64,000 nt of DNA, taken from assembly GCA_963921195.1 (NCBI GenBank), contig OY992538.1, positions 84,567,904-84,631,903 on the forward strand, written 5' to 3'. Shown here piece after piece: positions 10,533 through 21,690 of this stretch. Origin of the DNA: Pegoplata infirma (taxonomy: Eukaryota; Arthropoda; Insecta; Diptera; Anthomyiidae). The notes beneath the pieces are model-generated. The model did not search any database. It was not told where the DNA came from and was given only the letters and a program-made list of their open reading frames with translations. Positions within the stretch are counted from its first letter, which is position 1; every line of letters begins with the position of its first letter. Both the position numbers and the translations under genes were made by a program.

Positions 10533-11112
10533 CACTCAAAAAAAAAAAAACTGTAAAGTTAACAAAAAATTTAGTTAAATTTAACTAAAAAAGCACCTGA
10601 TTTTGGGCCTACTAAATTTTTAGTTAATTTAACTAAAAATATTTAGTTAACTTTTCGTAGAATGAATTTAGCAAAAAAAAAACCGTAACTTTAACTAAAA
10701 ATTTAGCTGAAATTTCGTAACGTTTTTATGTACATGTATTAACAAAAAAATTAGTTGAATTCAGCTAAACTTTTTGTTACTTTTCGTAAACTAAAATTTA
10801 GAAAATATTTTGTAAAAAATTAAAAGTTTATTTTTTCTATTTTTTCATCAGCTTAAGTAGAACTTATGAGATTTGCATAGGAGGCTTCACAAGAAATTCC
10901 ACTTAACAAATTTGTTACGAAAAATCAGCAAATTAATTAGTAAAAATTCGTAAACTCAGTTTTGAAGTCAACAAAAAAAATTAATACAAAATTTGTTCAA
11001 AACTAGTATTTTCGTAAATTGAACTTAACTAAAAAAAGTAGTTAAAACGCTGATTTTAACTCGAGTTAACAAAAAAAAATTTGTTAACTTTACAGTTTTA
11101 TTTTTTTGAGTG
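10533..11112. mobile_element. CAC-ended MITE nested in hAT copy 1 (TG duplication)
   Basis: Starts CACTCAAAAAAAAAAAACTG and ends TTTTTTTGAGTG. The inverted ends continue as CTGTAAAGTTAACAAAAAA / TTGTTAACTTTACAG. TG flanks both sides (10531-10532, 11113-11114). The other hAT copy has the uninterrupted site at about 55111-55122, so the insertion is directly demonstrated. The interior is built of TTAGTTAA / TTAACTAAA and TTCGTAA words in both orientations, with no frame. 580 bp. Confidence 0.85.
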
Positions 11113-11334
11113 TGGCGTATATATTTATTATTCTTCCGGTTAGATTATTTCTAAATTTCACCGAAATCTGTCCAGTGGTTCATAAGTTATTAGCAAAATG
11201 GGGAATTTCAGATGTATTTTAACCCGAACTCCCGTGTTGAAAAAAACGCTAAACCCGCTTTGAAAACGAATGGTAAGCCAAAAAAAATATTTTAGAAACT
11301 ATTTTTGTCACTCAAAAAAGCTAAAAAAATATTA

Positions 11335-11412
11335 CACTCAAAAAAAAAAAAAAATTACACTCAAAAAAATTTACACTCGATTTTTTTTTTTTACAAAAAT
11401 TAAAAAAAAAAT
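11335..11412. repeat. Short tandem of ACACTCAAAAAAA-like ends
   Basis: TTACACTCAAAAAAA occurs several times in a row here. Similar clusters lie at 14660-14720, 18760-18820 and 54855-54900, in both orientations. The motif is the same as the terminal sequence of the CAC-ended MITEs, so these are probably accumulated solo ends or a low-complexity repeat seeded by them. Confidence 0.45.
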
Positions 11413-11627
11413 ATACTCAAAATAAAACAAATACTGATGTCAAAAAAAATATTCAGTTATCAAAAATTTTTATCGAAAATTTTCTGATATGTAACTCTCC
11501 AATTTCATCCCACAAAAGTATCTAAGTGTTTTTTTTTTTTACGAAATATTATGATCCTCAATAACATTCTTTTATTTACTAAGAAAAACCCGCTGCACCA
11601 GCTTCCCTTTGTAATTAACATACAAAG

Positions 11628-11700
11628 GCTTTGGAGGGAATCGAACCCACAACCCCTGCACTTACTTTCAGAGTATCACGCTACATGCTAATATACTGCA
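11628..11700 (-). repeat. tRNA-derived segment in hAT copy 1
   Basis: Read on the minus strand there is a consensus Pol III B box, GGTTCGATTCC (11637-11647), in a T-arm-like context GTGGG TTCGATT CCCTC. About 30-40 nt upstream lies an A-box-like TAGCATGTAGCGTG. A GAA sits where an anticodon would be, but the anticodon stem does not pair, so this is a tRNA-derived relic or SINE-like piece, not a working tRNA. The equivalent segment in the other hAT copy (54105-54172) has one base changed in the B box. Confidence 0.6.
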
Positions 11701-11826
11701 GCCCAATATAAAATAAATAATGGAGAAAAATGATCATGGATTAACGATAAAAGCAGCGATTTATTGATAAAATTTATTATTATAATTTTTCGTCTGTGGC
11801 GTTTTCATTACAAATCAATATAATTA

Positions 11827-13814
11827 CACTGTGCAACAAGAAAAATGAGCCTCAATGGCTTCAACGCCATATGAAAGTAGACCATCAAATGGACAAAATC
11901 ACCAAAGGGTTTTGCAAAGTCAGTTCGGATTTCTTTTTTATAGCCCACTGAAGTTTTTTTTTTTTTATCAAAGGCGTTTGGAAAACGTCAAAAATACTAT
12001 AATAAGAACACATCTGAGCTTCAAAATATGATTTGATGTCTACATTGAAATTTTATGGCGGTTCTTTTCTTAAAACATTTTAACCCTCTAACTGCCATTT
12101 TAAGCGGTCATTTTAGTCCTTTTTCAAAAACTAAACACAGAAGTCTAATAAAACGTCCATTTAGAGGGTTAAAATGTTCTACAAATATTTTCCTCATAAA
12201 AATTCACTAGGGGTTGTCAAATGTTCAAAGTTTGTGCGACATGTGAAAAGTGCTTAAAAAGGGTCAAGTATAAATAATCAATGTTTGTTATTTTTTTTTT
12301 ACCAAAGCAGTGTTAAAAAATATCGACAAAAAACAGTGCAAATATACTTTTGAGCTAAAAATTATGTTCTGATGTGTTTTATAAAATTTTATGATGATTT
12401 TTTTCTTGGACCAAATTAACCCTCTAGCTCCCGTTTTAAAGGGTAATTTTTGTCCTTTTTTTAAAGAAATACAAAAAAGTCTATAAAAAAGGCAGTAAGA
12501 GGGTTAAAATGTTTTACAAATATTTTCTGCATCAAATTTTACTAGGGCACGTCTAAGACAGAAAGTTCGCCCAGCATATAGAAAATGCTTAAAAATTTTA
12601 AAGTATTCAAATTTTTTTTTAATATTTTTTTTGGGCCGAAATATAAAAAAAAACAAATCGAATGTCGAATGAACAAAAATGTAAGAACACCTTGAAAATT
12701 GTGGTACATTCAACATAACCTAAAAACACAAAATGCTTTCATTCGGCTGCTGGTTGACACATGTGAACAGAATTGATCACCGAATGGTATTTAAACAAGT
12801 GCAAACATATTTTTTTACAAAAAAAAAATATTTTCGTCGAATTTTTTTTTTACCATAAAATTTTTTTTTGTCGATTTTTTTTTTTAATGTTTGTTTTGTT
12901 TTCTAGCAAGTAAACATTTTTACATTGTGGAGGGTATCAGCACATTCGACAAAGTCGAATATAACTTTTTTATTTGTTTTTTTTTTTATTTCGGCCCAAA
13001 AAAAATAAAAAAAAAAATTGAATACTTTAAAATTTTTAAGCATTTTCTATATGCTGGACGAACTTTCTGTCTTAGACGTGCCCTAGTTAAATTTGATGTA
13101 GAAAATATTTGTAAAACATTTTAACCCTCTAACTGCCTTTTTTTTATAGACTTTTTTTGTATTTCTCTTAAAAAAGGACAAAAATTACCCTTTAAAACGG
13201 GAGCTAGAGGGTTAATTTGGGCAAAGAAAAGAATCATCATAAAATTTTATAAAACACATCAGAACATCATTTTTAGCTCAAAAGTATATTTGCACTGTTT
13301 TTTGTCGATATTTTTTAACACTGCTTTGGTAAAAAAAAATAACAAACATTGATTATTTATACTTGACCCTTTTTAAGCACTTTGCGCATGTCGTACAAAC
13401 TTTTACCATTTGACAACCCCTAGTGAAATTTTATGAGGAAAATATTTGTAGAACATTTTAACCCTCTAAATGGACGTTTTATTAGAGTTCTGTGTTTAGT
13501 TTTTGAAAAAGGACTGAAATGACCCCTTAAAATGGCAGTTAGAGGGTTAAAATGTTCTAAGAAAAGAACCGCCATAAAATTTCACTGAAGACATCAAATC
13601 ATATTGTGAAGCTCAGATGTGTTCTTATTATAGTATTTTTGACGTTTTCCAAACGCCTTTGATAAAAAAATGAAAACTTCAGTGGGCTATAAAAAAGAAA
13701 TCCGAACTGACTTTGCAAAACCCTTTGGTGATTTTGTTCACTTGATGGTCTACTTTTATATGGTGTTGAAGGCATTGAGGCTCAATGCGATGACCCAAAA
13801 TTTGTTGCACAGTG
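11827..13814. mobile_element. 2-kb palindromic CACTG-ended element nested in hAT copy 1 (TTA duplication)
   Basis: Ends are CACTGTGCAACAAG and CTTGTTGCACAGTG-like (right end TTTGTTGCACAGTG). TTA is duplicated on both sides (11824-11826, 13815-13817). The other hAT copy has a single TTA at the matching site (near 53970). Arms of about 890 bp are inverted repeats with a centre near 12800. Each arm contains several AACCCTCTAACTGCC / AGAGGGTTAAAATG blocks. The centre carries a fragment of the repeat seen at 43-282. The several 65-110 codon frames here are arms of the palindrome read in both directions, not genes. Confidence 0.85.
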
Positions 13815-13886
13815 TTATTTATTTCTCCATTTCAGGTATTATGTCTAATATACTTGCCGGTCATAATCCCAAAAATTTTTCGAATT

Positions 13887-13925
13887 ATATCCAGCGGCAA
13901 TTAGTAAAACATTGCCGCTGGATAT
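13887..13925. repeat. Conserved hairpin inside hAT copy 1
   Basis: ATATCCAGCGGCAAT and its reverse complement flank a 9-nt loop, giving a 15-bp stem. The same hairpin is kept exactly in the other hAT copy at 53866-53904, although flanking sequence has diverged, and may be an end-recognition or RNA structure. Confidence 0.7.
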
Positions 13926-15178
13926 GTTCTTGCAGCTTATCAGTGTATAAAACTATGTTTTCTTTACATCTGATGTGCAGGGTATGTTCAGCAACTTTGT
14001 AGAAAATATTATAGCAAATATTTTTATGGAACATATTAACCCTCTAACTCCCTCTCATAACGGTATTTTTTGGCTCTATTCTAACAAATCGCAAAAAACA
14101 CCCCGAAAGAGGGGGAGGGTGGGGATGAAATGTTCTACAAAAATGTTGCCAATAAAATTTTACTATATACCTCAGAGCACACTAAAGCCAAAAAATTCAC
14201 ACAAACACCAAAAAATAGTCAAGTTCTGTGTTTTGCTTATGGAAAAAACGGACGGACGGACAAATCTTCATGTCGTTAGGCGCGGTATAGGGTTTGATTT
14301 TTGAAACATGGTTTCTCTGGAAAATGTTCTTAGAATTTCTTGTAGATTATGATTTTGCTATACGATTTTTGACAAAAAAAATCGACCCGCCCTAGTGTGC
14401 ATACATGTTGATCATATCAACATCATCATGATATGCTCTTCATATATAATTTAATCATTTTGTGGTTTTCAACTTAATTAATAATGACAAAGCATTAATT
14501 AAAAAAAAAAAAAAAACAAGTAGAAAAGTTAAATTCGACTTGGACGAATCTATGAATACCCTCCACAATTCCCTTTTTAAGTGATAGTAAGTTTTCTAAC
14601 ATGAAAAAATAACAATTTTGATTAGAAATATTTTATTTTGTGTAAGAAAAAATACTAAATTTTTTTTGAGTGTAAATTTTTTTTTGAGTGTAAAATTTTT
14701 TTCGAGTTTATTTTTTTTTAGTGTAAAAATATTTTTGAGTGACAAAAATACGTTGTATGTTTGTGACTTGCCAATGTTTTTAAAACATCTTTAACGGTTT
14801 TTCAACACGTGAATTTAAGGTGAAACTAATCTAAAATTCACGGTTTGGCTAATAACTTTTGAATCACTGACCATTAGACCAGGGGAACGACAAATATATA
14901 TGCCAAGCTTCAGCGGCCTCAGAATTGTCTTTACAAACTTATCGTGTTTTTTATCCAGTAAATTCGCGAAACCCCCTTGCCGTAATTCACTCCTTTGCTT
15001 ATAAGTTTTGAAGCACTGGACCGATTTCGATGAATTGCAATACCATCCATACCAGGTAAATGTTCCACACGTAAACCAAACTTCTTTACAAAGTTAGCGT
15101 GTTCTCAACTGACAGACAGACGGACGGGCGGACATCGCTAGATCGTCTTAAAATCAATCGAGGACCATGAATATATAT

Positions 15179-16049
15179 TAGGGCCTCCCGTCAAATTTAA
15201 ATTTTCGAATTTCATGTCGTAATACCTGCCAAACGATGGCTTGGTTAGAGCTGATTGTGGGAAAATGTATGAAAAAATTTCGAAAGTTCATCTTCAGTCG
15301 GTAACCTGCGCTCAATGTTGGGAAAAATGAAGTATTTCGCTCAAAATTCATGTCCGATTTTTTTGACCAAATCTGGCTCAAAAACTCGGAAATTTTGCAT
15401 TGAAAAACTATTTAAAAAATCCAAAACCGCGGTTTTAGTCCACAGATGCTGATTTTTAAACATAAAAAATATATTTTTTTTTATCCAAATTGGTCTCAAA
15501 AGTTGAAAAATGTTTTGTGTATTAGCTAAAGAATATTAAAAAAATTAAAAAAAGCGATTTTGAGCCAAAAATGCTGATCTGCGATTTTGGTCCGCAGATG
15601 CTGGACAGCATTTTCGGCCCAAAATCGTGTTTTTATATTTTTTTAATATTTTTAAGATAACAAAAGTTGGAAAATGTTAAGTGTGTTATATAAAAAATAT
15701 TAAAAAAATTATGAAACATTTTCAAACTTTTGAGACCAATTTGGATAAAAAAATGTATGTTTGAAAATCAGCATCTGTGGACCAAAATTGGGATTTTGGA
15801 ATTTTTCAAAAATTTTTCTAATAAAGGTCTCCAAATTACCGAATTTTTGAGCTGAATTTGGTCCAAAGTTTCGGACATGAATTTTGGTCGAAATACGTAA
15901 TTTTTTCGAACTTTGAGCGCTGGTTGCGGACTGAACATGACCATGCAAAATTTTTTCATAAATTTTCCCACAATCGGCTTTAACGTGGCGATCGTTTGGC
16001 AGGTATTACGACATGAAATTCGAAAATTTAAAATTGATGGGAGGCCCTA
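15179..16049. mobile_element. Palindromic element A in the DINE, TAGGGCCTCCC termini
   Basis: Begins TAGGGCCTCCCGTC and ends GGGAGGCCCTA. The arms (CATGTCGTAATACCTGCCAAACG and reverse complement) fold on a centre near 15600. Runs of ATATAT flank both sides, compatible with a 6-8 bp duplication, but the right flank is cut by the next element, so the length cannot be fixed. A TAG start and possible 8-bp duplication would suit a hAT-type element. Diverged relatives of its right arm lie at about 49310-49558 and 50270-50350. Confidence 0.7.
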
Positions 16050-16055
16050 ATATAT

Positions 16056-18000
16056 GGGGCATTCCATGTGAAATCGGACACTTTGAAAAACTTTTTTTTT
16101 TAGATTTTCCCAATTTGTTTACAGTTTTTAGTTCCCTTCGAAAACTCCTTCGTGGTAAATTTTCAGATTTTTTTGATGACCCGTTCAAAAGATATCGAAT
16201 TTTTAAAAATTGGTAGTTTGTTCCTTTACTCAAACTTCTTTTAATCATAACTTCTTCAATAATGGTCCAAATTTAAATTTTTTTTTTTTCAAAATTTTTG
16301 TTTTTTAAGTACTTTCTAAAAAAAAAATCCCAAAAAATTCTTAAAAGCGCTTTAGTATGCGATTTTTAAGTTTTAAAATTTCAATCTCATTTTTGAAAAT
16401 GTTTGTACTCTTCGATTTTTTTGAAATTTTTTTGTGTAACACTTCTATCAATTCTACAAATTTTTTGCCCAGGAAGATCGTGGGATAACGATTATTGCTA
16501 TTTTTTAAAATTTTTTTAAAAAATTTTATTGTAATTTTCCAATCTTAAAATCATTTCTACTGCTCTAATGGTGCGTCATAGAGGGGTCCTTTATAAGACC
16601 GACCCCCATTAATTTTTACGTCTTAACATTTCTCTGGAACAAACTAATACCCTATCTCCAATTTCTAAGGGGGCTCCCACACAAAACGATATTTTTTAAA
16701 ATTTGTTCCAACCGCGCTAACTGCCCTAATAGTGCCCTTAGAGCAACAAAATGTATGACCGACCCACAATATTTTTTTAGTCCAAACATTTTCTCTGAAC
16801 ACACCTACCCTCTATCTTTAACTGTTAAGGCGGTCCCCATACAATTTTTTTTATTTTTTGTAAATTTATTTTATTTAATCAGCTTCTACCGGTCCAATAG
16901 TGCGTCCGAGAGGGGTCATTAGTGAGACCGACCTCCATTTATTTTTACCCTACAACATTTTTTCAACACATTCCTACGCCCTATCTCCACTCCCTAAGTA
17001 GGCTCCCATACAAATAACAGTTGGAGCAAATTTTATAAAAATGTAATTTTGTATGGGAGCCTACTTAGGGGGTGGAGATAGGGCGTAGGTATGTTCTGAA
17101 AAAATGTTGTAGGGTAAAAATAAATGGGGGTCGGTCTCAGTAATGACCCCTCTCGGACGCACCATTGGACCAGTAGAAGCTGATTAAATAAAACAAATTT
17201 AAAAAAAATAAAAAAAATTGTATGGTGACCGCCTTAACAGTTAAAGGTAGAGGGTAGGTGTGTTCAGAGAAAATGTTTGGACTAAAAAAATATTGTGGGT
17301 TGGTTTTTGTTGCTCTAAGGGCACTATTAGGGCAGTTAGAGCGGTTGGAACAAATTTTAAAAAATATCGTTTTGTGTGGGAGCCCCCTTAGAAATTGGAG
17401 ATAGGGTATTAGTTTGTTCCAAAGAAATGTTAAGACGTAAAAATTAATGGGGGTCGGTCTTATAAAGGACCCCTCTATGACGAACCATTAGAGCAGTAGA
17501 AATGATTTTAAGATTGGAAAATTACAATAAAATTTTTTTAAAAAAAATTTATAAAATAGTAATAATCGTTATCCCACGATCTTCCTGGGCAAAAAATTTG
17601 TAGAATTGATTGAAGTTTTACACAAAAAAATTTCAAAAAAATCAAAGAGTACAACCATTTTCAAAATGAGATTTAAATTTTAAAACTTAAAAATCGCATA
17701 CTAAAGCGCTTTTAAGAATTTTTTGGGATTTTTTTTTTAGAAAGTGCTTAAAAAAACAAAAATTTTGAAAAAAAAAAATTTGAAATTAGGACCATTATTG
17801 AAGAAGTTATGATTAAAAGAAGTTTGAGTAAAGGAACAAACTACCAATTTTTAAAAATTCGATATCTTTTGAACGGGTCATCAAAAAAATATGAAAATTT
17901 ACCACGAAGGAGTTTTCGAAGGAAACTAAAAACTGTAAACAAATTGGGAAAATCTAAAAAAAAAGTTTTTCAAAGTGTCCGATTTCACATGGAATGCCCC
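16056..18000. mobile_element. 1.95-kb palindromic element B in the DINE, GGGGCATTCC termini
   Basis: Starts GGGGCATTCCATGTGAAATC and ends GATTTCACATGGAATGCCCC; the two arms are near-perfect reverse complements meeting near 17030. Each arm holds three diverged units of about 160 bp with ACTGCCCTAATAGTGC, AGACCGACCCCCATT, CCCTATCTCCA and GGGGGCTCCCATACAAA. A single unit of this kind lies outside at about 19540-19750. The terminal GGCATTCC resembles the foldback family at 7224 and 63401. The ORFs read in the arms mirror each other and are not genes. Confidence 0.8.
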
Positions 18001-18169
18001 ATATACACTTTATGGGCTCTAAGACCAATATTTCAAGGTGTTACAAATTGAATGACAAACTTATATAAACCTCCTATAACTATAGTGGAGGGTATAAAAA
18101 TTATAAAAGAAAAAACAGGCTCATTTTCATTAGAGTTGAAAGAAAAAGAACACATAAGTTTTCAGAATT

Positions 18170-18963
18170 CTTTTTATACCCACCACTCTAGTGATAAATG
18201 GAAATAATATGGTTGTCATTCCATTTGTAACACCTCGAAATATTGGTGTTACAAATATTATGGGGTCCTATAAAGTAAATATGTTCATGGTCCTTGATCG
18301 ATTTTAAGTCGATCTAGCGATGTCCGTCCGTTTGTACTTCTATCCGTCTGCCTGTCTGTTGAAAACACGCTGCGTTTTGAAAGACTTTACTAAGGCTGAT
18401 GAAATTTGGCATTATTGTTTGTTATCGGTTCACTGCTTCAAAAGTTATCAGCAAAAGAGTAAATTTCGGCTATGGTTTTTCGTGAATTTACGAGTTAACG
18501 CTAACTTACGAAAGGCAATCTTGAGGGTACTAACAATTGGCATATATTTTTGTCGATTCTTTGGTCTAGTTGGTATTGAATTTCAGCAAAATCGGTCTAG
18601 GGGCTTAAAAGTTATAAGCAAAACCGTGAATTTCAGATTGGTTTCACCTAAAATTCATGTGTGGAAACAACCGTTAAACAAGCTTTAAACACATTGGTAA
18701 GTCACAAAAATATTTTATAGAGCATTTTTGTCAGTCAAAAATATTTTTATACTTTTTACACTAAAAAAAATTACACTCGAAAAAAAATTTACACTCAAAA
18801 AAATTTTACACTATTCTAAATAACATTTCTATACTAAATAAAATACATTTCTAATCCAAACTGTTATTTTTTCAAGTTGGAAAATTTTTTATCACTGAAA
18901 ATGGACATTGTGGAGGGTATTGATGGATTCGGCCAAGTCGAATTTAACTTTTCTACTTGTTTT
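18170..18963 (-). mobile_element. DINE-1/HINE-like element, complete, opposite orientation
   Basis: Reads in reverse relative to the preceding element: TTTTTATACCCACCACTCTA at the left, then CATTCCATTTGTAACACCTC, GGGGTCCTATAAAGTA, TCGATCTAGCGATGTCCGTC, CTGTCTGTTGAAAACACGC, and the other end CAAGTCGAATTTAACTTTTC TACTTG at the right. The two DINEs form a tail-to-tail inverted pair. The 122-codon plus frame at 18320-18688 lies wholly in it and is not a gene. Confidence 0.75.
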
Positions 18964-20574
18964 CTATTAAAAAAAACTTAAATTTTTATATATGGGGGTT
19001 TTCGTGTGAACTGACACAACTTTTGAAACCGATGTGTTCCGATCGGTATGAAATTTGCACCAAGGTTAGTCCTATTAGGTAGTAGTTCAGACACAATTTT
19101 GTAACGAGATCGGTCAAGGACTCTCTGAGTTAGAGGGGGTCGAAATTTGACATTTTGGCCAAAGAGGTGTTTATTCTCATCCATGTAACTTCTTACCTAT
19201 TGTTTTTAATGAAATGTGTCCCAAATAGTTTAGATAGCTATGTCTTCAGTCTTTCGAAAAAAAAATTATAAAAAAATAAAAAAAAAATTGTTGATGCTTA
19301 GGTCTTTTCCTTCAAGAGCTATGGGTCGCTTAGTGGGATGCGAGTGGGATATCTATGAAATTTTTATTTTTTTTTAAACTTTGGAACACAAAAAACGGTT
19401 CTTCAATTTGCACTATTAGGCGTGGGATAGCTAACCAGTTTTCGATTTCGATCCGCGACACCCTCTAATTTTTATAGGTTCATAAAAACAAGCATGAGCA
19501 AAAAATGAGGGCGGTGGGGTCGGGCCACAAGGCCCCTCATCGGGGTCAAAATTAGGCGTAAAGAGGAAAAAATACTCAAAAAGCCCCACAACTGCCCTAG
19601 AATTGCCCCTGGAGGGATGCGATTTGAGACCAACCTCCAATAATTTTCTGCCCCCAACATTTTTCTTGAACATAGCTAACCCCTATTTCCTCTTCCTAAG
19701 GGGGCTCCCATACAAAACATTTTTAAAAAATTTGTTCCTACCGTTCCAACAAAACACAAGGTTTTTCGCGAATAAAAAATATTTTTCGCGAAAAAATGCA
19801 CAGTTTAATGGTCTGTTGTGTTAATTTAATAGATTTGAATGGTTTTAAATTTAAAAATTATCGCAAAAGATTAAAAATTTAGTTTTTTTTGTACTTGAGC
19901 ATCAACATTTTAAATTGCAAATATCGCGAATATGAGCGCTTACTTCGGAAAATGGCGTACTTCAGCGTACTCTAACTAACTTTGCCAGTAGGGTGCCCAG
20001 CTTGTTAAAAAATAGTGTCATATTTGAGCACAGTGTAATTTTTTGGTTTTTTATGAATCGTTAACGCTTAAACTATAAATTTTCAAAGTGTAAAAAAGAG
20101 CAGATTTTTGAAAACTAGTATAACAGTTTCTTTAAAATTTTTCTTTAATATTTGACAATTTTTTTTTAGTTTCTATTTCTTTTTAATAACATCTTTAGAA
20201 AAATGTATGACCCACATTATTTTAATGTATTTTTTACTTCATCTGAAATCAGCAGATTTTTTATCTCAAATTAACAGATTTTTTAGGCCACACTAATTAC
20301 ACGGTTATAGCTAGCATAATTTCGAGCTTAAGTTTGGACGCTGGACCACACACGTCCGATAAGGGCACCACCAGGGGCACCTAAAGTAGGAAATATTTAA
20401 TACACAAAAACTTTAAATTCTTTAAAATCACACTAAATGTGTGTAAAAAAAATCAAGCGCTGAACTAAAAAGGCTTTTTTTGTTATGTAAAATGTCAATT
20501 TTTATTTGCTTTTGGTTTGATTCCATTCCGATTCAAAAGTTCGATTTTGTATCACTGTGTTATTGCATGACCAC
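18964..20574. repeat. Unclassified repeats, including one unit of the element B module
   Basis: About 18985-19260 resembles a conserved repeat block (GGGGTTTTCGTGTGAACTGAC, TTCCGATCGGTATGAAATTT) that I cannot classify. About 19540-19750 is a diverged unit of the module in element B (ACTGCCCTAGAATTGCCCC, AAGGGGGCTCCCATACAAAA). The remainder, 19760-20574, is AT-rich. The short frames in 19431-19824 follow the GC-rich module on both strands, which argues against coding. Confidence 0.45.
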
Positions 20575-21085
20575 TAGGGTGGCTTTTATTTTAAAAAATT
20601 TTGGATTTTCGCTGCTCCTCAACACTGCGACCTGAAATAAGTACCTGGTAAAATTTTTAGACAAATTGGTTAACTCTTTGACCCCGCGAAAATCTTTAAA
20701 AAGTTGGATTTTTGAGCAAAAATTCACTAAACTTTGTTCAAGAAAATTTAAAAACAAAAGATTTTTGGAAGACTTACAAAATGTGTCAAATTCAAAATTA
20801 TATTTTGTAACAAATTTATATGGATAATTTATGTCTCTATATATTTTTTATCTGAGTTCATTTGGGCAGATGTTAAAAAAAATATTTTGTTTTGAGCATA
20901 TTAATAAAATTTTGAAATAATATATTTTTTTTTTTAGTGAATTTTCGCTCAAAACTTGAAACTTTGACAGAATTTCGCGGGGTCAAAGAGTTAACCGATT
21001 TGGCTCAAAATTTTACCAGTAACATATTTACGGTCGTTTAACAAATTCAGACCTTTTTTTTTTTTTTTAAATAAGGACCACCCTA
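20575..21085. mobile_element. MITE with TAGGGTGG termini
   Basis: Left end TAGGGTGGCTTTTATTTT, right end AAATAAGGACCACCCTA. Inner arms also match in inverted orientation (ACTCTTTGACCCCGCGAAA at 20672-20690; TTCGCGGGGTCAAAGAGTTAA at 20974-20994). No convincing target duplication remains. The termini suit a hAT-like or P-like non-autonomous element. Confidence 0.65.
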
Positions 21086-21690
21086 CTGTAGACAAATTTA
21101 TATCATCATCAAAAATTTATGTACTAAAGCAAATATTATGAGTATATTAAATTAATAACAAGAAAGACGAACGTCGTCTTTATTATGACTTTTGAATTTA
21201 TTAAGAAATGTAAGCAAATAATAGGTAAACTTTGCAAACGAAATCTGACTTTTATCAATTTTTGAAATTTATCAAAATGTAAACATATATCGCCTAACGC
21301 CTCAGCTCCACCTTCCATAATTATGTTAACATAAAGCAACAAACACACACAAAACAATAACAATTTTTTTATTGTTGTTATGGTCAATTTCAAAATACAT
21401 TTGGACAATTTTAAAATTCATTTGGACAATTTTAAAATATATTTGCACAGATAATTTTGTTTCTTTTCATGTCTTTCTTTTTTTCTTTTCATTTCCTTTT
21501 TTCTTGTTTGATTTCGCCTTGGATTAGAGTAGAGGAAATTTCCTCTACCTCAGCCCCTTGTATTTTTGTATTATTTCTAATTAAAACAGTTGACACTTTA
21601 ACATCATTAGCCTCATTTAAATATTTTCCATTCAAAATATTTATTAGGATTCTGAGGCTTAAGCAAATATTTTTAAATTTAAAATCTTTT
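21086..21690. other. Gene-free spacer with a perfect 20-bp palindrome
   Basis: GTAGAGGAAATTTCCTCTAC at 21529-21548 is a perfect 20-bp palindrome. A 113-codon frame beginning at 21457 is low-complexity Phe/Leu-rich and runs into the satellite that follows; I do not accept it as a gene. Confidence 0.4.

Larger units (their letters stand above)
10301..14394. mobile_element. hAT-like non-autonomous element, copy 1, with two nested insertions
   Basis: Termini are TAGGGCGGGTCGATTT on the left and AATCGACCCGCCCTA on the right. GTGTGCAT flanks both sides (10292-10299 and 14395-14402), an 8-bp target duplication as made by hAT transposases; the left end has one extra T. Subterminal arms of about 110 bp (CGTATAGCAAAAAC, TCTACAAGAAATTCTAAGAA, CCCTATACCGCGCCTAACGA) are inverted repeats. 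The interior holds a tRNA-like segment (11628-11700), a 15-bp-stem hairpin (13887-13925) and two other elements (10533-11112 and 11827-13814). Without them the element is 1521 bp. No transposase. The second copy is at 53399-55353 in the opposite orientation. Confidence 0.85.
14516..18100 (+). mobile_element. DINE-1/HINE-like element, split by two palindromic elements
   Basis: The left end, CAAGTAGAAAAGTTAAATTCGA...ATACCCTCCAC, is followed by the usual order: AACTTTTGAATCACTGACC-type text, ACAGACAGACGGACGG and ACATCGCTAGATCGTC (to 15178). After the insertions at 15179-18000 it resumes with ACACTTTATGGGC, GTTACAAATTGAATGACAAAC and ends GTGGAGGGTATAAAAA (18100). This is the architecture of DINE-1/Helentron-associated elements in Drosophila. 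No coding sequence. The DINE at 18170-18963, in opposite orientation, keeps the uninterrupted sequence (around 18265-18290). Confidence 0.75.

Noticed and set aside
12504..14304. Several 70-110 codon ORFs, some nearly identical on opposite strands
   Set aside because: They are mirror readings of the two arms of the 11827-13814 palindrome and of the hAT ends; the same frames recur in hAT copy 2. No domain or codon bias.
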